35,655 nucleotides of DNA, from positions 53,803-89,457 of the forward strand of contig NAOQ01000285.1 of assembly GCA_002751075.1 (NCBI GenBank), given 5' to 3'. The notes beneath the pieces were generated by a model. That model saw only the letters and a program-made list of their open reading frames with translations, did not search any database and had not been told where the DNA came from. The translations under genes and the position numbers were made by a program. Shown here piece after piece: positions 22,267 through 32,420 of the stretch. The stretch is from Ichthyophonus hoferi (Eukaryota; Opisthokonta; Ichthyosporea; Ichthyophonida; Ichthyophonidae). Position 1 is the first letter of the stretch; each line of letters starts with the position of its first letter.

Positions 22267-23923
22267 ATGGGCACAAATTATTTTGTTATGGTTGGTCGCA
22301 ATGACAACCCTATATTTGAGCTAGACTTTACCACATCAAACAAGCCTGGTGTTAGTGGGGAAAAAGTAAACATTTCCCTTTTAAATATATACCTTACTCA
22401 TGTATTCTTATGGAGTGGTACTAATAATGTCACCAGTTATTTAGTGTCAATGATAGTTCCACGACTGTTTATGTATGCATAAAAGACTAAGGCAATTATA
22501 TGTGGTTATGAACAATGTGAAAATAAAATGGGAAGCGAGATATTGTAGAGTAGGCACATAGGTTGTTGAAAGAGTGGTAGGATTGGTGAACAATATAACC
22601 GGTTTTCGAGAAAAAGAGACTTTAAAAAGAAGAAGATTAGGATATTTTTAATCATCCAGATGTAGTTTGGCTGTAATACTAGTATTGACCATTACGTCTT
22701 CCTCATATTAGAAGGAAGACCACAGACACCTTAACCAGTTTATTGTCCATGCTGCCTTGGATGTAGTGGAGGAGACTTTGTGGACCACTCCAGCCATGTA
22801 AGAAGTCTTCTATCAGAAAACATAAACACACTTACCCTTCTTTCCTTTCTTATTCTAATGCCCTCTGCCTCTCTTTACTCTTCAAATATATCTATTATGA
22901 TGAAGTCCGGAATCCTCTATTTGCTATATTCTTCAAGTTCTTATTGTGATGTTTAGTCTTTTTCTTTGTCTTCAATTATATCTTTCTACTAACATCTTCC
23001 CTACAGGAACCTAAAAGTGGTTGATAAGTTCAACGAATATTTTATTTCGGCCTATGTCACTGCTGGCAATATCCTTTTAATTTTGATGACTTTTTTTCCC
23101 CTCTAGTATAGATATAAGTTATGGTAAAAAGAGTTGGTGAAGTGAGATATATACTCTTTTGAATCACTCTCACTTAGGTAAACCATGCAATTTTTTTTTT
23201 TTTGCATAACTTAAAAAGTTGTCTACTTTAGTTCATTCCTACTATGTATACATCGAAATACAGGGGTACCCATGCATAATCTTATATATAGTTTATGTGT
23301 TTTTTACACAGTTGGTATAAAATGCCTGTTGTGTTACTCTCCTACTTCTCTAATATGTGCATATACACATAATTATTTTTCTCTATATATTGGTTCATCC
23401 AATCAAAGGTCCCTCTCTTCTACCATATTATCTCTTCCTTTATCTTTTTTTTGATCTCTTTCTTTTATATTATCACCAATAACTTTTCTCTGATTAGTTC
23501 TTGACTGTCAACGCCTTAACCAATAGCACGTATAAAACTTATGTTACTTCATGATACTCTCAATTCCGATGGCATCAAGAACTTTTTCCAGGAAGTCCAT
23601 GAAATATATGTGAAGGTATGTAAGCATATGTATGTATGTATTATCGAAATTTTATTGTATAATTTCAAGCCCTTATTTTAATTTTGAATATACTCAATAT
23701 AATTCGTAACAGCTACTATAGTTGTTTCTTTATGCTATTATAATACATTTGTTCAATTATTATCCCCTTTAAAATATACTTAATATAATCCTAACCTTTA
23801 CTATGACCTCTCTTCCCCTCTCTTCCTCAGGTATTGTTAAATCCATTTTATGACTTGTCCTCTCCCATCACCTCCCCGGTCTTCCAGCACAAAGTCAGGC
23901 TGTTAGGAAAGAAATACTTGTAA
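22267..23923 (+). CDS. TRAPPC2: TRAPPC2 (sedlin), TRAPP vesicle-tethering complex subunit
   Basis: TRAPPC2 is a small core subunit of the TRAPP complexes that act in ER-to-Golgi trafficking. Five exons, 22267-22365, 22712-22797, 23007-23068, 23530-23615 and 23831-23923, give 141 residues; human has 140. It opens MGTNYFVMVGRNDNPIFELDF (human SFYFVIVGHHDNPVFEMEF). It continues with DHRHLNQFIVHAALDVVEE, NLKVVDKFNEYFISAYVTAG, IKLMLLHD, GIKNFFQEVHEIYVK, LNPFY and VRLLGKKYL, all colinear with human sedlin. The third intron (23069-23529) cannot be read as GT-AG. It starts ATATCCTTTT and ends in AC, with CCTTAAC close to its 3' end, which is the minor-spliceosome AT-AC pattern. That junction gives TAGSIKLMLLHD, aligning without gaps to human TAGHMRFIMLHD. 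The other introns are GT-AG. Confidence 0.95.
23069..23529 (+). other. U12-type AT-AC intron of TRAPPC2
   Basis: The donor ATATCCTTT at 23069-23077 is the full minor-spliceosome 5' consensus. The branch-like CCTTAAC (about 23514-23520) lies roughly ten bases from the terminal AC at 23528-23529. Phase 1 is preserved (A|GT gives Ser). A GC-AG alternative also keeps phase (intron from 23066, acceptor AG at 23525-23526) but replaces the conserved Gly with Ala. Confidence 0.85.
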
Positions 23924-26900
23924 TTAGATTTACTTCATTGAATATTGACGAGTGCTTTTTATTTAGTTTATGTACCTATGTTTATGTAGATATAGATATA
24001 GATAGAATTGCAATACTCAAAATTCTTTCTTACATTTTGTTATAATGTTAAAGCTTATTGTGTTCTTAAGCCTAAAGCCTTCATGCTCATGTACACAACA
24101 ACTACTATATATGTAGTTACGTATAAGACGCTAGTGTTTGTAATGTAATTAGGTGGCCTATATAGTTATGTTAAGATATCTTCACCATTAAGTGTACATT
24201 ATGGGAACTTATACCGTGCTCTTTTAAAAAAATTATATATATACATACCTTATCTATTCATATTTAAATACGAATAACAATATGATTCAACTACTTTTTA
24301 TGTGCTGTGGTTTATATATCTGTATATTACTATAGCTTAACTTGATTCAATAAATTAGTTTAAAAACTATGTCTTGTATGTAAACTAAACATAGATTTTA
24401 GATTTTTAGTTATTGATGTACAGGGTAGGTAACAAGGGCTATTTTTGAGAATGTTTAAGTTGACATATATATATAATTTTAATCCCGCTGGATGGGATAC
24501 ACTTATGTAAATGGTTACAAATCAACTGCAGAATTTTCAAGTATCATAGCTTAATGCTGGGCAGAATAAGGACCTGGTTTATTATATATTAATGTACTGT
24601 ATTTAGCAATAATATAAATGATAATGCAGGTTAGTTTCGTAGACTTTCTTTTATAATATTTTTATAAGTAGATTAACTACAATATTTAGACCCTTTTGCC
24701 ATATCTTACACCCAGTTTGCATGGCAACCTTTGAAGGCAAGCAAAGCGTTCTTGCCGGAACGATATATGGCCTGGCCTTAAATACTTACTACATGATAGA
24801 AAATTAAGATAGCTAAATTGTAGAGTATCCATCAGTCACTAATAAGACTAATGTGATAATACTATCAAAACTATTAATTAATTAAATTTCATTAAAATTC
24901 CTGTCATTAATAGGAAGTTTGTCAGTTTTAGGCTGTGTAGTTATTTTCCCACTCATTCTGGATGGAAGCCGCAACTGGAAGCAGATGATTAAAAAACGGA
25001 ACATGAGCCTTGTTCAATATGACTGTAAACAAACAGACAGAACTCTTCTATATTTTCTAAGTATAGCATGCAATATATAAACTAATTGAGAATCCGATGT
25101 ATTAATGAATAAAACAAAAGCTTTTAATAAGTTAGTATTAAGTAATTAATTAATTTAGACCTTAACTATTCTTTCATGTATGTTTCTATGTACCTATATT
25201 GGGCAGATATTCATATTCCTAAGATGTATACCATGTACAGAATAATTAATAAATTGGTATTAATATAATCATGACTGCAACCGAGTTTTAGCCCCTATTA
25301 TGTTGTGGCTATATTAAGCAAAGGTAAGTATGAGAGTTATCTGGTTCGAAGCTATATAGATGAAGAGAGAAGGTAAATCCTATTCCAGCAATCTTCTCAG
25401 TGGAACTTATTTATTTATCTTTTGAGACCGTAACATTTATTTATCTATATATTCTCAATTTTAATTATAAAAATTGAAATATGCATTGGAGATGTGGCAC
25501 TCTGTTCTGTTATGTGGCATTAGTGCGCTCCCATGTAGCATTATAATCTAGCATTTAATAATAATTACACATAACTGCATTTTTCTTGAATTTGTTTTTC
25601 ATAGATTTATTCAACTTTTATAAACATATTGTAAAAAATCTAGACTTGTATAGCATCATCTACTGACATGCAGTTTCCTTTATATTTACGATTATATATA
25701 CTGGTATAAACTAAAACAACTCCTATATAAATTGTCAGGTAGTATTTGTATGACTCTTGTAGGTGCTTCAGATTGGCCTAGTAGTTTTCATATGATCATT
25801 TCTTTTTTATCTAAATGAGCACTCCAACAATTAACCTAAATAACTGAAGGCTAGCTTGATGCAAGCTATCATGTAATTTGAGCTTTTGTAAGTTATATTT
25901 TCTAATAGCTGTTGCTTTATTGACCAACTAAATGAACCACTAACAGCTATTGTAATATATGGTCCAATAGACTGTACTCTATAAATTGTTCTAAGCTTTT
26001 GGTTTTCTTCATGCCACCAATAACATTATAACAATAAAATTAAAAAGTAAGATCATCAGAATGTAATGAAATAAAAATAATGGCATAAGAATGCGTGTGA
26101 ATTATTCATGACATTTAAGTTGGTATTTGTATTTATTTTTATTTAATATCGGTTAGTATCAAGAGTACGCATTTTTTTTCCCCTATATAGAAATGATACT
26201 GTAGTGAAAACAAATCAAACCGGCCAAAAGAGTTAACAGTTATTACTTACTAAAAGGCCTTCTTAATCAATAGGAATACATTTTTATTGTAAATATATAT
26301 TGAAATGTGTAACCTATTAGCTCGGATTTGACAATAATGTTATTATAATATCCACTGCGCGGTGGAAGCATGCTAGGCCCATAACCATATGGTAATAAAT
26401 GGAGCAAGACCAACCTATGTCGTTGAGAACAGATACAGACTCACTGCACTTCATTTATTGTAACAAGTTTTTATTACTTAAGACTTTCAAACCTATTTTA
26501 AATATTTCTCAATTAAATTACCCTTTTAGATGGTGTCTTGATTTGGAAACTTTATTTCATAAGGCATTTTAGGATAACAGTTTAGTTTTAAAAAATTATA
26601 AGGTTAATGACTAATACAGTAGGTGATTTTTTCAGTAAATTACGCAAACAATAAAAGAAATATTTCCGATTTGGTTAGATTAAATGCACATATCATATGC
26701 ATATATTTTAATGAAAGCAAAATGAACACAGGTCCAAAATTTAAAATACAATTGAAATCCTCTAAGATTGAATTTGGAAATATAGGTGTATGTTTTTAAA
26801 TTTGAATTGATATTTATGAACTTACCATAAGTAATATATGGATATATTTAAGTAAATGAGATTATTCAATACTGAATAATTTCACAAATAATAATTATTC

Positions 26901-28565
26901 ATTTCATTATCTATCATAATGAAATTGCCAGTTTGTCCATATTTTATTTATATATTAAAATTACTCATTTACTTTTAATAATTCTATTCTATGTCTTGAT
27001 TATTAATAGTGCTACTGGAAGCCATATTGTAGTGCTCGTATTCCAAAGCTATTCGCTGGCTCATTCTTATTTGGCAGGCGGATTACAGCATGAATAGTTT
27101 ATTGCTGTGCGTTGTAAAAGGCTCTGTGGCATGACGGATCGCATTATGTTTGAAATATAATTGGAGGGAATTGAGTAAATCAAAGAGTTCAACATTTTTT
27201 TTAAATGATATATATAGAATAAAGTTATTCTCAAATACTTTCTTGGATCTTCTAATTCCAATACATCTTGTGGTTGTTTATAATGTATTTAGATTTTACA
27301 AAAACATTTTGAAGCAAAAAAAGCAATTAGGAGATTTAAACTGTATTCTGAAGTTCCAATTATATTTTGCAACATATTTGACTCGGATTACACTGTAAAT
27401 ATTCAAGTTTTGCTTTCTGTTGTTCGTTTTATACTTATATACGCACATTTTCTATTGGCTAATAATCATGTATATTGATCTACTGAGAGGGTATGACATG
27501 TTAACATGTAAGATATCATACATACCTTGCCTAATTATGTCAGTCTTTGGTTCTATTGTAATTGTAAAAGACAAAAAATCACTTAAAGTTAATTGTTATA
27601 AAGGGAAACATGATTAGTAATTAATATTAAAGCTATTGGCACATATTGTACAATTGATAACCAATATGAACCATAATTATAACCAATAGGAATAATTATC
27701 AAAGTGGTCCTAGTAAAAAGCCAATACGAAATTGAAAAAAGATATGGAAAGACAAATATCAAGAAATAAAGCTTAATTAGTTTAAAATTTATCCCTTACC
27801 AATAATATATTTATATAATGGTTTTACGTAAATTTTATGTAAATTCCCTGTGACGCTAACTATATTAAGTTTTATATTGAAAGATCTGTAACTCCATTAA
27901 AACAAGCCAATGCCTGACTGACCCAATAATCTGATAATTCTTTAGATAACTATTCCTATTCTTTTACTGGTTGAATGGTTTTATATTGAACCAATTGCAC
28001 CACCTCTTCACAGACACACCTCATCTCTTGCATTTGTTTTTGTTTACTTACGTTACAGTATTTTTTTAGAACGTATGAATAATATACCTTGTGTAATATA
28101 CCTTTTTATATTTTTTTTGTGTCTGAAAATAATAGATATAGTTGGTTGTTGTTACATTGATTTTTTTGTTTGCTTTCCATTGCTAATATAATCTTTGTGG
28201 TTATATTATATATTTAATGTCCTAAATGTCATAACTCAATGCTACATAGTTTGCTTTCGTTCAGCCTCTGGCATAACATTCTTTGAGAAGAAAAAATATT
28301 GTTTTATAAATAGCTGCAGGAGCATCCTTATTTATTGTTGCTTATTTTAAAAGTCTGCTTTATGATTGTTACATCTATTAACTCTTTATCCCAAGACCGT
28401 GATTGGATGGTTGATTCATTATTAGTTTATCCACAGAGGTTACTATACTTTATTTTAGAGATATTCTTGCCTATAATTATAGAATGAAATATAATAATTT
28501 TATCTTTCTATTAGTTATTTATTCATATTATAAAATTTTGCTAATTTTTTATCTTTATAGAGAGA
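23924..28565. other. Gene-poor AT-rich stretch between TRAPPC2 and the CHCHD gene
   Basis: About 4.6 kb without a gene I can name. Less AT-rich patches stand out at about 24710-24785, 24930-25025, 26340-26440 and 27005-27145. The first two carry short protein-like frames, treated as a finding. The last could hold a promoter or untranslated first exon of the CHCHD gene, since that gene's coding start is preceded by an acceptor-like TTTATAG at 28554-28560. AATAAA at about 24349 is a distant candidate TRAPPC2 poly(A) signal. Confidence 0.5.
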
Positions 28566-31314
28566 ATGCCTAGAAATCGTAGCCGTGGCCCAGCCCCTTC
28601 CCGTAGGGCACCAGCTCCATCTCGCACTCCCCCACGTAAGGCCTTGTTGTTTACCTTGGAGTGTATCTTTGCTTACTCGAGCGCTTTTTCTAGAGCTTTT
28701 ATTTATGTAGGAATTTTTGCCAATATTTTTAGTTGTAGATTATTTATTTTTTCCCGCCTACACGATTAGTTTTTTTTCTTTCCTAAAGACCTTCTAGTGC
28801 CACTTTTTGGTACTTCCCTTAGTAGGCCTTGTATTTAAAAAAGTATTAATTGGTAACAGGATTTTGGTAGCCCAGATGGGGTTCTTATATAAAATACTGA
28901 ATAGCTGTCCTATTTGGTTGCTATTACAGTTATATTTATCTATTAGAAAAGGATTAGTTGTTTTTCAACATATGAGCTGGATTTTCAAAGTAAATATAAG
29001 CATAGTTGTGGTTATGTAATATATGCACTATTTTACAAATGGTTTGAGCTCATTTAATTATCATAGCGTATAATTAAATAATTTTACAACTGCAGAACGT
29101 GCATACACTTCCTCCAGTAAACCTACTCCTGCCCCTGCCCCTACCCCTACCCCTACCCCTACCTCTGCCCTAACCAGGCCTCCCGCTGCACAGGCCCCTC
29201 AGACTGCGCCTGTGCCTACAGGTATGAATTACGGTTATACGGGAGCAATTCAATGCATATGTGCTGAATTATAATTATTCAGTCATACTAATTGACTTAT
29301 GATGTATGTAGGACTGTATATTATTGCTATATTCCTTATATGCATATTTATTTCATTTTCAATATTTATGCATATATGCGTTTGAAAAGTTTTTTAAGTA
29401 TATATAACCAGATGCAGTGCTCATATATTATATCTTTACACAAAGTACTCACTTATTGGCTACATTTAAATCTTCCCCTGGTTATTCAATCCATTTTCCC
29501 CACCCAATCCTACAGCTGATTTACCTGCCCTCTATAGGCACACTAGGCTTTGAAATACAGTAGATGTACTACCTTTTTTGTTTTTAGCCAAAAAGACAGA
29601 AATATTTACAGCATGTGACCGTAGGACCTAATACTTTTCAATCTTCACTCTTAGCCTCTACTCCCACTCCAATGCCAGCTACAATGCAAGCTGCCCCTCA
29701 GGCCCCCAGCATGATGGCAAACATTGCCAGTACCGCTGCTGGTGTAGCTATTGGGCACACTGTTGTATGTATTTTTATTCCAATCTATTTATAGTATGCT
29801 TATATTCACAATTTATATCATTGATTTCATGTTCAAGTATCTATGTTATATTTCATTTGTTTATGTACTCTTGTTTTTTGCCATTTGCTATTAGGGACGT
29901 ACGTAAATCCTTTGATAATGCTGATTTGTAGTATTTGAGCATCTTATTTAACGTGTCATAAATTAGACTACCACAACGCACCACTATAATATGGTAGTAG
30001 ATATAAGAGCAAGCAGGAGGATGCAGGTAGACATGTTTTTTTTTCTTTCAACCTAATGCCCTAACGATTCTCGACTATACATATCTTTTGATTTGATATT
30101 TGGGCACCTCACCCAAACACATACAGACCTTCCCTTTTATTGATAAACACGAGGAAGATAAGCGGGGAGCACTGATGATAATATAGAGGGTATAAATTAC
30201 ACGTTATGACAGAGTTATTTTTTCATTCTTCACAGGGACACGCTATGACGGGTGCAATAGGGTCTATGATGGGTGGTGGCAGTGATACTGCCCCTTCGCC
30301 GTCTGCCCCCCAAGCCGAGCCCCAAGCCGAGCCCCAGGCCGCCCCTTCCTATAATTATTCTGCTCCCATTAGCAGTGAGCCTGCTGCTACTGATTCAATG
30401 GCCGCCGGCCCTTGTGGCATTGAATTTCGCCAGTTCTTGAAATGCATCGAAACCAACCAGTATGTAGACACCTTGTTACAACAATAGGAGAGCGTTTATT
30501 TTTATGTTTTCATTTAGGCTAACTACAACTGCATATCCAATTCCTCATGCGTAGTGCTTCTCTTCTTCACTTACGAAATTTCTTTATCATATTATTAATA
30601 TAAAGGAAGGCAATGGTAATTGCAACATTCAACTGGCTTCCACTAATATCAGTGAGAGGGAAATTGCCTATTGGATGTATGGCTAACAGCCTTTTTGTGC
30701 GTACATAATTATTTGTTGTTAGCCTAGTCGTCGCAATTTAAGTAAGAACGAGGGGGACTGCATGCACTTGGTGTGTGGTACTGGTACTACAGCTGACACT
30801 ATTATAGATTTAGGTAATGCTTACTTTGGAGGTTTTTTCTTTCTTCTTTTTTTTCCTCGAAGGAATATCTTTGATCGGTTTAGATTCAATATTTGAACTA
30901 TAGCTATGTTGTGGTTATATTTTCTTAGTTCATACTACAGGTTAACGTAATATAAAGGTCATAAGAAACATGGTGTCATATTAATGCCATATTAATATTA
31001 TCCAGGGGCGAGGTGAGTCTATGCTCCCAATTCCAAGAGGCGTTGAATTCATGCAAGTGGAAGCATGGTAGGTATTTTACTTCCGTGTTATTGGTGGCTT
31101 TGGAATACTCTTGCTGTTGTTTAAAGCACTATTTGTATTTATATATTTATAGGTTTGCTTGTACTCCCTCTAACATTAAATGTACATATAGGAACAGTAC
31201 CATTTGCATACATCGCCATGCCATGTAAACACAACCACAGTTTGAACGAATTTCTAAGATTCAGAGTTTTCAAACTTATGTCTTCCCTCTCTTATTCCCA
31301 CAGACCTCCACTAA
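28566..31314 (+). CDS. CHCHD2/CHCHD10-type mitochondrial twin-CX9C protein
   Basis: CHCHD2 and CHCHD10 (yeast Mix17) are intermembrane-space proteins tied to cristae organisation and respiratory stress responses. Six coding exons, 28566-28635, 29096-29221, 29655-29764, 30236-30459, 31006-31067 and 31304-31314, give 200 residues. The human members have 142-151. The N-terminus MPRNRSRGPAPSRRAPAPSR is basic like human MPRGSRSRT. A long Pro/Ala/Thr linker follows, then the conserved MMANIASTAAGVAIGHTVGHAMTGAIG (human [28 protein letters not shown]). The CHCH fold has CGIEFRQFLKC and CSQFQEALNSC, both exact CX9C. The extra length is mostly the Pro-rich linker and a QAEPQAEPQA repeat. The last coding exon adds only Asp-Leu-His and the stop. 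I cannot tell CHCHD2 from CHCHD10; it may predate their split. Confidence 0.9.
29119..29163 (+). repeat. Coding CCTACC/CCTGCC hexamer repeat
   Basis: A run of six-base units inside the second CHCHD exon encodes alternating Pro-Ala and Pro-Thr pairs (PAPAPTPTPTPT). It is in frame and probably length-variable. Confidence 0.85.
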
Positions 31315-32420
31315 CCATAAAATGAAAAGACACCCTTTGAGAGGACATGAGATTGTGTAAAATTGTATTTGTCTCTGATGAATAAAATAGAGCCAATATA
31401 TATATTACACATTATCACCATTGCATTGGTTGTGTGTTTAAGATACCGGTATTGTGGCATTATGACACTAGCCAGATACCTGGATGATGAATAAATTTAT
31501 TTCTACTGCCATTATAAACAACGAACCCATTGTACGAGTTATTTTACTTGTGATAAACACAAACATTTGAACAAATAATGGCCAAGCGAATAAGGCTTAT
31601 GCTTCACAACTTCCCCTTATCTCTAATTGTAGCTATGTTAGACTCTCTTTTAATCCTTATTCGGTTGTTTGTTGCTATTAAGGATTATAATGCTCAAGCA
31701 GTATCCTACTATTTTTATTATCGTATAATAGCACTACCCCGAAAGCGGGCCCATCAATGTTGTGCATAGTCTTTATTGCCCTCTCAGAAAGACAGGTAGC
31801 CCCTAATGAAAAATAAATATATAGTTCTGAATTCATTGAAATATGGCAAAACCAACCCTGATATTAAAACCATAAGCCAGTCCATATCCTACATTAATAA
31901 GCAGCACTATCAATCACAATAGGTTAACGGTATAGCTAAATATATCAATAGGAACATCTACAACAAAGCATGTTTTAATATAGGCTGAGGGTGTAGTTTG
32001 GCGTTGTATTGAATATTATGTAATGAAAGGAAAGTATATCTACCACTACAAGAAAGGTGGCTGACATTTTAAATAATACCAAGAAAAGGCTATGTATGGT
32101 GGGTTATCATTTACACAATACCTACATCCAAACAACTTCAGAATAACGTATTTATTACTGATTACCATGTGTCTTATTGGCAAGTTTAGAAAAGGGCTTG
32201 CCAATCATATTAACAAAAAACTCAATACACCCCTATACGAGATATCAATATAGTTAATACCGTACATCAGGATAATATCTGCAAACATGTAAATATTCAT
32301 ACAATTACTGTCATACATTTGGAAGGCAGACCTCAATCATCTTTGAACACTCACACTAGGGACCTATTGATATACATGCTCTACATTATAGGTCTCAATA
32401 TAACTATATACATATATACA
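31315..32420. other. Convergent intergenic region between the CHCHD gene and PLPBP
   Basis: Holds the two 3' untranslated regions: the plus-strand AATAAA at 31381 and a minus-strand AATAAA at 32156-32151 about 265 nt past the PLPBP stop. The open frame at 31578-31769 looks like chance. No RNA gene or transposon was recognised. Confidence 0.6.
31381..31386 (+). terminator. Polyadenylation signal for the CHCHD gene
   Basis: AATAAA 67 bp past the stop; another AATAAA occurs near 31490. Role inferred from motif and position. Confidence 0.7.

Noticed and set aside
25340-25365. GGTTCGAAGC, resembling a tRNA T-loop
   Set aside because: No matching acceptor stem, D-arm or anticodon arm at the right distance.
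27067-27617. Several open frames on both strands
   Set aside because: AT-rich frames dominated by Ile, Leu, Asn, Lys and Tyr, without family similarity or supporting splice sites.
31578-31769. Plus-strand frame MAKRIRLMLHNFPLSLIVAML
   Set aside because: Has a signal- or membrane-like look but sits between two 3' ends with no splice context or homology; chance is more likely in this composition.
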